A stretch of DNA of 64,000 bases from Doryteuthis pealeii (taxonomy: Eukaryota; Mollusca; Cephalopoda; Myopsida; Loliginidae), in contig CM042181.1 in NCBI GenBank assembly GCA_023376005.1, positions 22,928,513-22,992,512 of the forward strand. Reading direction: 5' to 3'. The notes below the pieces were generated by a model, which was not told the DNA's origin, searched no databases, and saw nothing but the letters and a program-made list of their open reading frames with translations. The stretch's first letter is position 1. Every line of letters starts with the position of its first letter. The position numbers were made by a program, and so were the translations under genes. Shown here piece by piece: positions 21,218 through 33,939 of this stretch.

Positions 21218-21830
21218 TTGAATATTTCAGTGAGAATTATAAATTTTAAAATATATCAACTTTTATATTGTACAAGTTTGTATTCTATACAAGGGATCAC
21301 CAAACTTTTTTCATGGTGGGCTGAATAATGGAAAAAATAACAAGCACAGGCCACATTATTATTGTGTTCAATACTTGCTAACCAGAACAAAAGCTCTGAG
21401 AAAAAGATGTAAAACAAAATTTATCTTTCCGTGTTATAATTCATGGATGAGTGGCATAAGATGCACAAAAACAAATTTAACCAACATGTTTATTTTCAAA
21501 ACCTAATCAAAGAACACAAAATTAACAGAAAGGTTTAGTGAGATTTGTGAAATTGAATTTTGCCTTTCAAGATATCATTAATGTTTGGTTTGGAATTGCT
21601 ACATCCAATCAAGAGAATTGTTTTCAAATGTTTATCAGTCAATTTCGTTTGATGATTTGATTCTATAGTCATGTCCACGAGGTTTTAGTAAGCTTAACAT
21701 GAAATTTAAATGGTATCAGAACGTCTTGCGTTCTGTATGTTTTTACAAACAAATTCAAGTACCCTCGACGTGCCTGATAAAATACCTTTGCCGGCCAGAT
21801 CCATAGTTTGGTGACCCCCCTGTTCTATAC
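20380..21830 (+). mobile_element. Unclassified dispersed repeat R1, copy 2
   Basis: Repeats the modules of 10717-11815 (AGTTGAACAACGCTTCATCT, CAATTAAGTCAACAACTG, CAAATTTAACCAACATG, GTTTATCAGTCAATTT). Unrelated sequence and a poly-T run (20816-21211) interrupt it. It ends near 'GGTGACCCCCCTGTTC'. The longer copy gives the better view of the element, but no transposase was recognised. Confidence 0.75.
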
Positions 21831-22339
21831 TCTCTAATACATCGTTATCACCAGTTTGTTTTTTTAACTCTTGTACTTAAAAAAAACAATTTTGACTTAA
21901 TTACAAGTTTGTTTACTGCCACAACAATTATTACGCTTAAGAATTTCCTTTCTCTCATGGAAGAAAAAAATGTTACCATTTAATCAAGTTAATTTCTTCA
22001 CTAGATTGGTGACCGCCCCCTGTTTAAACGTCGTTATCACCAGTTTGTTTTTTAAACTCTTGTACTTCACTAGATTGGGTCAAATCTTGACAGTCGTTTA
22101 ACTATCTAAAAGGGGTGCCTAAAGGTCATATGGTCCTTCAAATTAATTGTCTTAAATTTTGTTATGTAATTCTACCAGAAATTGAAGTAAAATTTACAAC
22201 AGAACCTTATTATTTCCCTTGGTTTGAACCTCTCTTTCTTGCTTCCTCTTGTTCTCTCGCTCGTTGCCGGCTTTTCATGATTTTAAAAAGTCAACTTATA
22301 TGTATGTTAACATAGTGTTATGATCTTGTAAAAAGACAT

Positions 22340-22349
22340 TTGGGTTATA

Positions 22350-22404
<55 letters not shown>

Positions 22405-22840
22405 GTACAGTAAAAGGAAAAGAAGACAAAAAATGACTCAAACAAGTAGAATGACACTTTTCCTTTTACCTTACCTCATACTGTCGGATTTTACTCCAAC
22501 CCTCCTATCTTCATATATATATATATATATTATTATTATTATTATTTATATTTTTGCTTGAAGGCAATTACAATGCGTATATCGCATAAAATTCGATAAT
22601 TATAGAAAATAATCTTGACAAGTGAATCCCGGCAAAGGATTGCTCAAGCAAAAATAAAAATGATAATATATACTTTATTCAACAATGCTTCTAAAAAAAC
22701 AAACATCCAATCTTTTATATTATATATATGTTTCAGGATTTCCCAGAAAAATTATATATGAAACACGATCATACACAGATATCTGTGGGCAGAAATTGAT
22801 CTATAACTGTAAAATAGCCTATTTTTCAGCCTTTTTCTAT

Positions 22841-22886
<46 letters not shown>

Positions 22887-22900
22887 TAGAGTAGCATTGA
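22340..22900. repeat. (TA)n tracts with GGCAATTACAATGC-type element ends
   Basis: (TA)n at about 22355-22400, 22515-22530 and 22845-22880. Between them are ACTGTCGGATTTTACTCC (22483) and GAAGGCAATTACAATGCG (22560), end motifs that recur next to (TA)n at 25.7, 35.0, 36.4 and 37.7 kb. Confidence 0.7.
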
Positions 22901-23662
22901 CCTGATGTCTGTGGTGATTAGTTACTGACAGTTTCTTGCCTATGTGATTTTTAAACTAACTGACAGTTGGAGCAATAAGCCACCTTAAACTACAGTATAA
23001 GAAGGCTTACTGCTCCAACTCTGTCACTTGGTTTGAAAATTGTTATTCCTAACTTGGATATAAAGGCTCCATAAATAATATTAAATATTATTTACTTATA
23101 AATATAGCAACCAATATTATCAATTTTAATTAGAAAAAAGAAAAATATCTTTTATATCTTTGATAAGTAAATTTCACAGTGTTTCTAGCTGGATTTCTTT
23201 CTTTCTTTTTTCCTTTTTCCTTTTTTTTTTTTTTTTTTTCCTCCTCCCTCCCTCCTTTCTTTCCCTTATTTTTAATTTTCTAATTTTTCTCTCAAAAATT
23301 TCACTTGAATTTCAAATTTGCTGACTATTACTGCTGTTGTTTTCTGCTGATGTCTGTCTGTTTGTCTCTTTGCTGCTGCTGCTGCTGTTATTATTGGCAA
23401 ATAAACAAGGGAAATAACTCCTGCTCTCCCTCTACCATTTTGTTTCGTTTAGAGGCTTAAACTGTTGATAGTGAACTTTATTCATGAAAAAGAGTAGGAA
23501 ATATATATTGTGTGGATTTAATGGCTATCTACAGATTAGTATACTTATCATGATAAACTTTATCTAAAAAGTTTAATTTATGGGAAAATTGTACTAGGAA
23601 AAGTATGAACCACCCCCACCAGTTAATAAGCACCCCTACTGTTCTTCTCAAAGAATGGATTT

Positions 23663-23715
23663 GGCATTAAATACCCCCACCCCACCAGGTTTGATATGCC
23701 ATTAAACAAAGCCAA
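23663..23715 (+). mobile_element. Family C tail, truncated copy
   Basis: Only TTGGCATTAAATACCCCC through GTTTGATATGCCATTAAAC remains, the stem-loop 3' end shared by several retroelements in the window. Confidence 0.7.
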
Positions 23716-23842
23716 GCCCATTGGATTAGTTTACCCACACCCAAATCAGGTTCTGTAGATATTGAGTGGTATTTTTGGTGTTCAATTTCCAAGTTTGTTT
23801 TAATACACATTGATGAAACGCCTGCTACGTTCAACTTTTTGT

Positions 23843-23908
<66 letters not shown>

Positions 23909-24036
23909 TCATATTCAAACATCTTGAGTTTATCTTTGGCTGAGACATTTCATAATGATTTCAATTTATTTCTGGCCATCATCAGCTCTTTTGATCCCTA
24001 GAATTACATAACAAAATTTAAGACAATAAATTTGAA

Positions 24037-24264
24037 GGACCATATCACCTTTAGGCACCCCTTTTTGATCTCGATTAAGAAAGGACATGTTTTTCATTTA
24101 TGCCGTCAATATCCGGTTGTTTTAACATAAGATTTTTAGATTTATTTATTTTTTTTTATTATAAAACTAAACCCTAACAAACAGCTGGATATTGACGGTG
24201 TAAATGAAAAACATGTCCTTTCTTAATCGAGATCAAAAAGGGGTGCCTAAAGGTAATATGGTCC
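24037..24264. mobile_element. Foldback MITE, GGACCATAT family (hAT-type)
   Basis: Inverted arms of about 90 bp, GGACCATATCACCTTTAGG on the left and CCTAAAGGTAATATGGTCC on the right. Exact 8-bp duplications AATTTGAA lie at 24029-24036 and 24265-24272. A lone arm of the same family ends near 22136. Confidence 0.9.
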
Positions 24265-24297
24265 AATTTGAATTATATATAGTGAATAGAATTTATT

Positions 24298-24332
<35 letters not shown>

Positions 24333-25349
24333 CTTAACAAGTGAATATTCAAATCCCTTCAATCAGAGTAGGCTTTTTCATTAATAATAATTAAAATTTC
24401 AGGCTTTTAAATTTTCCATTATTTTTCTTATATATTTTTCTTATAAAATAATCTTTTTGTTTAAAGACATCTCATAATCTATTATAAAAAAGGGATACAT
24501 GATTGACATACTCTAAAAGCAAACTCTTCATTTGTTTAGTATTTCCTAGGAATATTATTATTATACTTTGTTCTTATTGGTATTACCTACCTCCTGTATA
24601 TTTTCATAATTTCCACTTTGAAATGCCAAATTTTTCTTTTATTAAAGTCTCTCATGGTGACATTGGCTGCTGCTGCTGCTGCTGTCTGTAGATTTTCAAG
24701 ATTTTTCTTTTGTGTGGATTCAATGAATACTTAGCTCAATAATTTCTCTTTCAAATTTTTTCATTTAGATTTTAAGAAAAAAAATTTAATTCCTGACTTT
24801 TTCAATTCTTACTTGAAAATAAAACAACTCTCATTTTTGTTTATCATCAATCGTTGGACGTTGTTGATTATCAATTGTTTTTGGCGGATCTCTTTAATTG
24901 TTTGTCAAGAAAGGATAGAATTTATGGATAGATTTAAATTTTTTGGTTCTCCCTATTCATCATTTCTAATTTTGAAAGACTGGAATTTAAACCTAAGAGG
25001 GAAGGGGGGGGTCAGGAATGATTGATTTTGTTACCATTTAATCAAAGAGTTAATCTCTTCATTAGATTGTGAGTTGAACACCAATCTAAATAGTAATTTA
25101 ACTATCTACTTTGAAGAGACTTTTCACCAGAGATTCAAGTAAGAATTAAAACACCATTATTATCTCCCTTGGTGTGAACTCTCTCTTTTTATGATTTTAA
25201 AAATTAACTTTTCTTTATGTATGATTATACTTAAACTTGTCAGTTTATCTCAAGTGCTTAATTTATCCTATTTTAAAAATGAAAAAAAAATGAAAATGTT
25301 TCAATGTCAATTTTCAACATATTCTCTTTTCTTTTTTCCTTTCACAAAC

Positions 25350-25383
<34 letters not shown>

Positions 25384-25505
25384 TTAGATTACTTTTTCTT
25401 TTTTTTTTTCTTTTTTCTTTCTTTCTCAAAATAATGCTTTTAATTTCTACACTCATACTAGGTGCTCTTAGTTTGAAATTAGCTTCCCAATTCATATATA
25501 TATGA

Positions 25506-25735
25506 TGTTGAAAGAAAAATAAAGGAAAGAAAATGCTGAATGGATAAAATAGATATTTTATTTTACTGACATGTGTTTCGACCAGGAGTTTATCCATGCA
25601 CACATGCACTTTATCTATTATTTTAAATACAATATAAACTCCTGGCTGAAACATGTGTCAGTAAAATAGAATAAAATAAAATCTATTTTATTATCCATTC
25701 AGCATTTTCTTTCCTTTATTTTTCCTTTCAACATA
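25506..25735. mobile_element. Inverted repeat ending at (TA)n
   Basis: The arms TTGAAAGAAAAATAAAGG and CCTTTATTTTTCCTTTCAA pair. Inside lie ACATGTGTTTCGACCAGGAG and its inverted CTCCTGGCTGAAACATGTG. It is followed by ATACCGTCGGATTCGCTTCC and (TA)n, the end signature shared with other ribozyme-bearing fragments. Confidence 0.7.
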
Positions 25736-25768
25736 CCGTCGGATTCGCTTCCATTTTCAACTTACATA

Positions 25769-25812
<44 letters not shown>

Positions 25813-26617
25813 TACTTTTAAGCATCCCCCCTATTCTCCCTATATTAGAAAGCAATTTCAAAGGCTGTTAAAATCATGTGGGTGAGCATTGACAACAACT
25901 ACAGGTTCTTGTTTTTGTTTTTTGTTTAATCATTTTTTTTTAATTATTTTTTATCTGTTAAGTGACAGTAAAGAACCCCCCTACACATTCAAAGTGCTGA
26001 ACTCTCAGGACATGTTTAGTGGGCATTATTCTGATGTGAGGGCAAGCACTTGTTTCATATTTTTTATAAATTGGTACACACAGAGTAAACATGCATACAT
26101 ACACGTGTGTGAGTATGTATCCAAAATAGATGTGTGTGTGTGTCCCAACCGACTACTAATATGCATCTCTTTAGGGTATTATATATATAATATATATATA
26201 TAATTCCCACACACGTACACATGGCATTTCCTATAAACTCAGAGTAAACAAGGAACAAGTGCGTGTGTGACTTCTAACTCAGTCCCCTAACCACGTATGT
26301 GAAACTGCCATTTTCTCTTTGAAACTTTTTCATCGTTAAAATTCTTTTTGTGGTTCATCTAGGCAATAAAAAATTAATTTTTTTTAATTTCAAAAAAAAA
26401 TTTTTTATGGTGTTTCCTCTTCCTTGGCTCCCCACCCCCCTATTTCCCCCCTCTCCCTAACCCCCCTATGAAGCAGAAGTGACGACAACTTTACTCCTTG
26501 TCTTGCAGTGTCTGTTCTGATCAATTCATCTTGTGTTGCATTTAGGATTTATCTTAGTAATGATCATCATAAAAAAATTTTAAAATTATTAAAAAAAATA
26601 TAAAAAAATACACACAA

Positions 26618-26657
<40 letters not shown>

Positions 26658-26689
26658 GAATAAATAGAAAGAAAAACCCATTACTCTGA

Positions 26690-26895
26690 TATATATGTAT
26701 ATTAATATATATATGTATATTATATTAATATATTATGTATATTAATATATATCAATATGTACATGTATATTAATATATATCAATATGTACATGTATATTA
26801 ATATATATCAATATGTACATGTATATTAATATATATCAATATGTACATGTATATTAATATATATATATGTGTATATATAATATATATATATAATG
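26690..26895. repeat. 28-bp AT-rich minisatellite
   Basis: CAATATGTACATG recurs at 26753, 26781, 26809 and 26837, a 28-bp period inside a longer ATATAT tract. Confidence 0.9.
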
Positions 26896-27654
26896 AACTT
26901 TAGAGTTGATATTTTCAAATATCCGGTGACGTTTCTGGACTTGGTGTTAAAAAGTAAAATTTAGAAAATCAATTTAAGATTTATATTCTAAAATCAAAGA
27001 AAATGAAATTATTAATCAAATCAAGTTTTTTAAAAATTCTATTTACAAAACAAAATAAATGTATAAAAATTCTTTTCTTTTTTTTTTTTTTTTGTTTAGT
27101 TTTCGTAGCTTTACCTCCTCTTCCTCCACCTCTCCTCTCTCTCCACCTCTCCCTCTCTCTATCTCTCTGCACTTCTTTAGCACACACACAATCCCCCTCT
27201 CTCTCTCTCTCTCTCTCTCCTCTCTCTGCACTTCTTCAGCACACACACACAACCCCCCCCTTCTCTCTTTCTCTCTGTACTTTCTTGTCTCTCTCATTCA
27301 CACAGTCTCTCTTTCTCTTTTGCACTCTGTCTCCCTCTGCACATTCACTGTCTGCATTTTTTTCTTCTATGCTCTCTCTCTATCTCTGCACTCTCTCTCT
27401 TTTCAAAGCTTCTCCCTCCCCCCTTTGAAACCATTTTAAATGCCCTTGGCAACACCAACTGGAATTTCTTTTAAGCAAATTCTGTTTCTTGGAGTGGGGG
27501 GGGGGGGCTTATTAACCCACCCTCACCCTCACCCTATTTCTGTTGCATATGATCTTCACTTGAGCCAAAAATATTTTGATCAACTTTTTGAAGATCTTTA
27601 ACCTAAGACAATTTTAAATTTCAATATCATGAAAGATTTCCCAATAGGAAGGGG

Positions 27655-27862
27655 GGGGTGCAAATTTTTAACAATGTGGAGAGAACCCCTTTATCACCAT
27701 TGTTCTTTTGCCAGTTTCAAACTTATTCTGAATGGTAGTACCTGTTAGGGTCTCATCTATGGGATAAATAGAAAAGTTGTTTACAAAAAAAAACAAATCT
27801 TTCAAAACTTTGCCAGCATTAAATAACCCACCGTGGTTTGATATGCCATTAAACAAAATAGA
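27655..27862 (+). mobile_element. Family C retroelement, 5'-truncated
   Basis: Keeps GGTAGTACCTGTTAGGGTC and the tail GCATTAAATAACCC...TTTGATATGCCATTAAAC. Confidence 0.78.
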
Positions 27863-28116
27863 CCTTTTTTTTTATTTTTTTTTATTTTTTTTCTTTCTTT
27901 TTTTTAAATTGTCAGTGTTTTTGATGATTGCAATAAACTTGATCGTACACCACTACCCCACCCCACAATTTCAGGACTTCCTTGAAAATGCAGGATTCTG
28001 AGCAGGGAAAACAGGAAAGAATTTCCAAACATTGAATCTTGGAACTTTTCTAGAAGATTCTTTAGCAAATATCATTATTTGCTTTTGAAGAAAAGAAGAA
28101 AAAAAAATCTTTTTGC

Positions 28117-28345
28117 TGGATGTGTGTGGTGTAATGGTTATCGTCATAGGAAATGGACTCGTCAACCCGAGTTCAAATCCTGGACAAAGCTACAGTTCAC
28201 ATAGTTCACATAACCTTTGGAAAAGTATGAATCCAAATACTCTCCCTCCAGCTATGGGGTAAATAGTAGGACAGACTGGGCTCTTTAACCTTGGTTAGGC
28301 AACCAGTCTAGGAGAAGGAAAACTCTGAATTTAAACCTGTTAAAC
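28117..28345 (+). mobile_element. tRNA-derived SINE, family B
   Basis: Box A GTGTAATGGTTATCGTC and box B GAGTTCAAATCCTGG, body to GTTAAACTTGC. The 3' TAAATATA tail is missing. Confidence 0.8.
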
Positions 28346-29607
28346 TTGCTTGGGGTGGTCACTACTAGAATAGGCTGAGTCTTAATTAGTGATCTATTTC
28401 ACTAATCGAAACTACGTCACCACCAACGTCACACTTCCCTTAGTTATTTACTAATTGTGCTGATATAACAAAAGGAAATTTCTTGTTCGTTATAAATAAA
28501 AAATAAACAAGACTGAAAGGAAGATAGTTAAACTCCAAATGCCACAAATTGTTGAGGATTTGTTTACGTAGGGTCTATTTTGTGGATGCCATATCCGTTC
28601 ATTTCTGGAATTCTCTTTTGGTGTTCCTGGGGCACGACATGTTTATTAACCCTTAAAACCAGTGGGGTGGGGGTTAATCTTTGCAGGTTCAATTAAAAGC
28701 AGAGCATTGGGGGGGGTAGAAGCATTGACTCCTATCTATTCTCTCACTCTCTCTCCACCCCCTGTTTGTTTTTATCCTTACACCCCACCCCCATCCCCAT
28801 TCAACCCCACCCCATTCCTCTCTTTATTTCTGTGTGGTAAATACTTAATCTCCAGGTTCTCTCAATTTAAAAAAAAAAAAACTGCTGTATTTTCTCTCCC
28901 CCCTCCTCCTCCATGGCTTCCTCTCTCCAACCCCTGACCCCCCTACAATGTCTTCTTTTTTTTCTTTTCATAACTTCCCCCCTGCTCCACCCCCTCCCTT
29001 ACCATAATTCCCCCCACCCCCTCCCTTACAATGTCTATTTGATGTGTACGTTATGTCGGCTGAAGACACTAGTTGAACTTGTATTTAAAAAAAAAAAAAA
29101 AAACATTTAAAAAAATTGGAAAATATTTTCTTCAGCTGACACACATGATGGAACTGAATAAAAATAAATAAAAAAATGAAATAAATAAATAAAGTATTAA
29201 AATTTCAATTTTTTTTTTTTTCTGTTTTTCTAAATATCTTCTCCAATAAATTGGGGGGAAATATTTTCTGTTTAATGTTTGTCTCTTTTTTGCAGGTGAT
29301 CCCCATCCTCTCTCTGAAAAAATGAAAATTAAAAAAATAAAAGGTTGCTCATTCTTTCTCACGGAAGAAACAAAAATAGGAGGGGGGAAAAAAAGTTGAC
29401 CTCCTCTATCCCCACCGCACCCCCTAAAAAGGTGATTCCCCCCTCTTCTCTCTCCAGAAACAAAAAAGGGACACCTCCCTCTCTGCAAAAAATTCTAAAA
29501 AAGGGGGACCCCTCCATCACCAGAAAAATATATTTTTTTTTTTTTTTTAAAGGTAACCCTCCCTCCTTCCTCTCCAGAAAAAAAAGTGACCCTTTACCTC
29601 TCTAGAA
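28346..29607. other. CT/A-rich intergenic stretch, no gene seen
   Basis: C-rich pyrimidine tracts (28700-29040) and A-rich/purine tracts (29380-29600). Reading frames here are Pro/Ser/Lys low complexity and are rejected as genes. Confidence 0.6.
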
Positions 29608-30372
29608 AAGTTTAAAGTAATAATATACATGTATGTGTACAGTGCTCAGGTGCACCACAACTCATCAAAGTCTCATGTCTAGTACATAGAATAATGTATT
29701 GTGTCAGGAACATGAATAGCATACAGTAATAATATACATGCATGTGTACAGTGCTCAGGTGCACCACAACTCATCAAAGTCTCATGTCTAGTACATAGAA
29801 TAATGTATTGGTGTCAGGAACATGAATAGCATACAGTAATAATATACATGTATGTGTTACAGTGCTCAGGTGCACCACAACTCATCAAAGTCTCATGTCT
29901 AGTACATAGAATAATGTATTGGTGTCAGGAACATGAATAGCATACAGTAATAATATACATGTATGTGTACAGTGCTCAGGTGCACCACAACTCATCAAAG
30001 TCTCATGTCTAGTACATAGAATAATGTATTGTGTCAGGAACATGAATAGCATACAGTAATAATATACATGTATGTGTACAGTGCTCAGGTGCACCACAAC
30101 TCATCAAAGTCTCATGTCTAGTACATAGAATAATGTATTGGTGTCAGGAACATGAATAGCATACAGTAATAATATACATGTATGTGTACAGTGCTCAGGT
30201 GTCTCATGTAGTAGTCAGGAACAAATAGCATACAGTAATAATATACATGTATGTGTACAGTGCTCAGGTGCACCGTAACTCATCAAAGTCTCATGTCAAG
30301 TACACAGAATAATGTATTAGTGTCAGGAACATGAATAACATACAGTAATAATATACATGTATGTATGTGTGT
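29608..30372 (+). repeat. Tandem array, about 110-bp unit
   Basis: Six nearly identical units and partial ends. ACAGTGCTCAGG recurs at 29639, 29748, 29859, 29969, 30078, 30188 and 30257. The last interval (69 bp) marks an internally deleted unit. Each unit carries CACAACTCATCAAAGTCTCA and AATAATGTATTGGTGTCAGG. Homogeneity points to recent expansion. Confidence 0.95.
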
Positions 30373-30608
30373 GCGGGTGTGCCATCCTTAAAACCAGAGG
30401 TTTTGGGTGGAATTGGATTCAGCAATTTTGTCTAATTATAGTTAGTAAAGAACTGAGTATGAGACTTTCTGCTTCTATTTCTTTTAACTCGGCAGCCACC
30501 ATATTGTTCAGGTCTTCGTTGGTCGCCATATTCTTCTCAGGACTGATTTTGTGGGGCCGTTTCTACTTGTTCCTGTTGATTTTCTCGGACTGGTCATTTC
30601 TTGTTTAA

Positions 30609-30829
30609 CTCTTAACATCCTGTTAAGAATTTAAGTCCAGATCCCCATTCCTATAAAGATTTATCAAAAAATGGCCTTTTCATTTAAAGTTACCTGTTAT
30701 TTCCCTTGGATCAAAGACTTCTAAATATGTTTAATATTACATTTAAACAAAGGCTATTGTTTGGGGTAGATTAGGAAAATAAATGTGACTTCTGGCCGAG
30801 TGGAATGAGGCAGTATAGGATGTTAAGAG
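30609..30829. mobile_element. piggyBac-type MITE
   Basis: CTCTTAACATCCTGTTAAG...GGATGTTAAGAG between TTAA at 30605-30608 and 30830-30833. Contains TTACCTGTTATTTCCC and GAGTGGAATGAGG. Confidence 0.9.
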
Positions 30830-31203
30830 TTAATAACTCAACAAGACTTGGTTGTTTATCTCAAGTCTTTTATTTAAAACAACCCAACCCATATTCAAGC
30901 GCACAGTGGAGAACGACTCTCAGATCATTTACCCTTCTCAAAATCTAGTCACATCTAATCTAATCTAAACTTAATTTCTCACATGTCTAATCGTGCTTTA
31001 ATGGAAGTTTAAGTTGGGGACATTATAAATCAATCCTAACCCGAACAGTTATGGAATTTCCCCACTTAACTCCTTCTGATTTGAATTCTTATTCAAAAAT
31101 ATTCTTACTACCGTACGTACAGAACTGTAGCAAGCAAGGAATGTAATCCCTACACTGTTAAACAAATAAACACAACAAAACATTTACAAATGAATCAAAT
31201 CTT

Positions 31204-31325
31204 GGCATTAAATAACCCATAAAGAGTTTATATGCCGTTAAACAAATAAACAAAACAAAACCTTTACAAATAAATCCAATTTTGGCATTAAATAACCCAT
31301 AAGGAGTTGATATACAGTTAAATTC
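31204..31325 (+). repeat. Tandem retroelement tails
   Basis: Two copies of GGCATTAAATAACCCATAA...ATATGCCGTTAAAC at 31204 and 31283, 79 bp apart, joined by AAACAAATAAACAAAAC. Only tails are present, with no head or body. Confidence 0.85.
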
Positions 31326-31723
31326 ACAAGAAGTAATAAAATGGATATTTTATTGCCTGAACAAACTTAATAGAAAAGACATGACAGGAGATACAACGAA
31401 GAGTTTACACATAAAAGTGAAATGTCTTAATTTATTTGCATACACTTGTATAGTTTATCATTAAATAGAATTATTAATATTGATAGGCAAACTAGAAACC
31501 ATTTAAATGGATACAACTTATTAGTATTAAATAATGTTATCAAATATTAGCTATATTATTATTATTGAAATTATTATGCAAAAAATTATATATTATTATT
31601 ATCGTATATTATTATTATTATTATTATTAAAATTATTATATTATTTTTATTATTAAGCAAAAATTTATACATTATCTATTATTATTAATAAAATATTATT
31701 AAATAGATATAATGAATATCATA

Positions 31724-31966
31724 TAAGTCGTCAGTAGGCCTAATGTTGGTATCAACCATGCAGCGAGGGAGTCTATCCCTTTTTCATTAGCACTAGACCA
31801 AGGAGATTATTTTAGCGTCTGAGGTGGAGCACTACACCTACCATCAGCTCCTTACTTTACCGCACAGATCCATGTGCTACTCACACGCTGAGTTTGCGAG
31901 GGCAGGTATCAAACTAGGTACCTTGTGATTTCTAGCCGAACACTCTACCGACTGAGCTAACCAGGA
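31724..31966 (-). mobile_element. tRNA-derived SINE, family A
   Basis: Reverse copy with the full head: on +, CTCTACCGACTGAGCTAACC near 31940-31960 is the inverted box A. The body TACCATCAGCTCCTTACTTT matches 13327-13585. Confidence 0.88.
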
Positions 31967-32194
31967 TATCATATAACAGTGTATATAAAGTAATTGTAGG
32001 TAAAATAAAATGAATTAAAAAATCTCTGGAGATTAAAAAAATAAATAATAATAACCAACTCCGATGAGCCTTCACACCAGAAGAACCCTCGAAGCTTGTA
32101 CGGGAAAAAGGACCCACTTGCGACTTTCAAGATAATCTCTTGGCCATTTGGATTTCGGACTTATCTGGGGCGAGACACGACTTCTGGTCAGGAA

Positions 32195-32805
32195 GGAATT
32201 TTCTTACTACATGGTGGCTATGACTTGTGAATAAAGCCTTAATCCTAAAACTACCTTTTGTCTTTGTCTCTTCCTTGAATTCCTTTTCAGTGCGACCACC
32301 AAATATGTTGAGGTTAAAAAAATGTAATATCACAAAAAAAGTGTACGGTAGCAAAATAAAAATGGACGAGAAGGATTGGATTAATTTTGTTTATTTAAAA
32401 ATAAAATTGTTAAGATGATAATTTATTTTTTGCTCAGTGAAATGAGGGCAGGGGTGGGTTGAAAGTCTGTTCTGGCTGATGATTTGGTTGTGTGTGATGT
32501 GGTGTGGGTTTGGAGCTATGGCAGTTTGTCTTTGTCTTTTCCTTTTCTTTCCTTGAATTCCTTTTCAGTGCGACCATCAAATATGATGGGGTTAAAAGCA
32601 AACCCTAGGAATACGCAACAAGAATAACCAACTAACCTTAATTTCCCTGCCACAGGGTGGCTATGACCTGAGAATAAAGCCAAAATCATAAAACTACCTT
32701 TTGTCTTTGTCTCTTTCTTTTTCTTTCTATGAATTCCTTTTCAGCACGACCACCAAATAAGATGGGGTTAAAAGCAAACACTCACCAAGAATAACCACAG
32801 CCACC
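32195..32805 (+). repeat. Three diverged direct repeats, about 110-180 bp apart
   Basis: CTACCTTTTGTCTTTGTCTC and GAATTCCTTTTCAG followed by GACCA.CAAATA..ATG and GGTTAAAA recur near 32250, 32530 and 32695. The origin was not recognised; an LTR-type fragment is possible. Confidence 0.7.
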
Positions 32806-32859
32806 TTTTAAACCTTAAATCCAATGAAATTTTGTGAATATAGTTATGATTGGTCAAAC

Positions 32860-33057
32860 GTTTATAAATGAATCTGATTGGTTTTAAATATCCCACAAAG
32901 AGTTGATATGCCATTAAACAAATGAACCAAACGATACCTTTACAAATGAATCAAATTTCGGCATTAAATAACCTATAAGGAGTTGATATGCCGTTAAACA
33001 AATAAACCAAATTTCAGCATTAAATAACCCATGAGGATTTGATATGCCATTAAATTA
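32860..33057 (+). repeat. Three tandem retroelement tails
   Basis: The GATATGCC..TAAA stem-loop tail occurs three times (ending about 32920, 33000 and 33055), again without heads, as at 31204-31325. Confidence 0.82.
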
Positions 33058-33549
33058 ATTAATTTGATTAAATCTTATTATAATGGAGATTGTGTGTTTT
33101 TCTGTCTGTAACCGAAACTATATTCCTACTCAAGTCACAATTCTCTTAGTTATTGACTTCACATTCTCCATGATTTTATTTTTATCTAAACCTCAATTAT
33201 TAATAAAATTGTCTTACATTATTAATACTGTTAACTATGTCTACATACTGACAACATGCAATTATATTTATATATACAACAAAATAGCGGTTTACAGTGT
33301 GAACAGGAAGGCTAATTTGCATATTAATATTAAAAATCGAATTTGATAAATATGTGCTTAGTATTATTGATTTCTAACTGTTTGGTTTTATTTTAATGAA
33401 TATAAGCAAAAATCTCTTCAATGAATCTTAAATGAAATCCATTAACAAGATAAAATAACTGTCATTTTATTCTTTACTTCCTCTTATAACTAAATACTTA
33501 AATTAGAAAAAATAACAATGAAAGACGAGAGTGACGGAAGAGTAAGTTT

Positions 33550-33905
33550 CAGTTGTTCCATTTTTTATTATACTCCCTCTGTTTCAAATCTTTTATTATA
33601 CCCCCTCTGTTTCAAATTTTTTAATCTGTATTCTTATTTAGTTTCATTAGCCTTTCTAATTTAATATGATATTTTATTACATTAAAACTTAAAATACTTG
33701 CACTCTGTGTCAAATCTTTTTATCTGTATTCTTATTTAGTTTCATTAGCCTTTCTAATTTAATATAATATTTTATTACATTAAAACTAAAATACTTGCAC
33801 TCTGTTTCAAATCTTTTTATCTGTATTCTTATTTAGTACTGTTAGACTTTCTAATTTAATATAATATTTTATTACATTAAAACTTAAATACTTGCACCCT
33901 ACGGA
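33550..33905 (+). repeat. Tandem repeat of the 5S-SINE body, about 112-bp unit
   Basis: Three units with CTGTATTCTTATTTAGTTTC, CTTTCTAATTTAATAT and TTTATTACATTAAAACT. The same body follows the 5S head at 1040-1120 on the - strand. Confidence 0.8.
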
Positions 33906-33939
33906 GGGTGCATATATTTGCTAGTAAATATAACAATCA

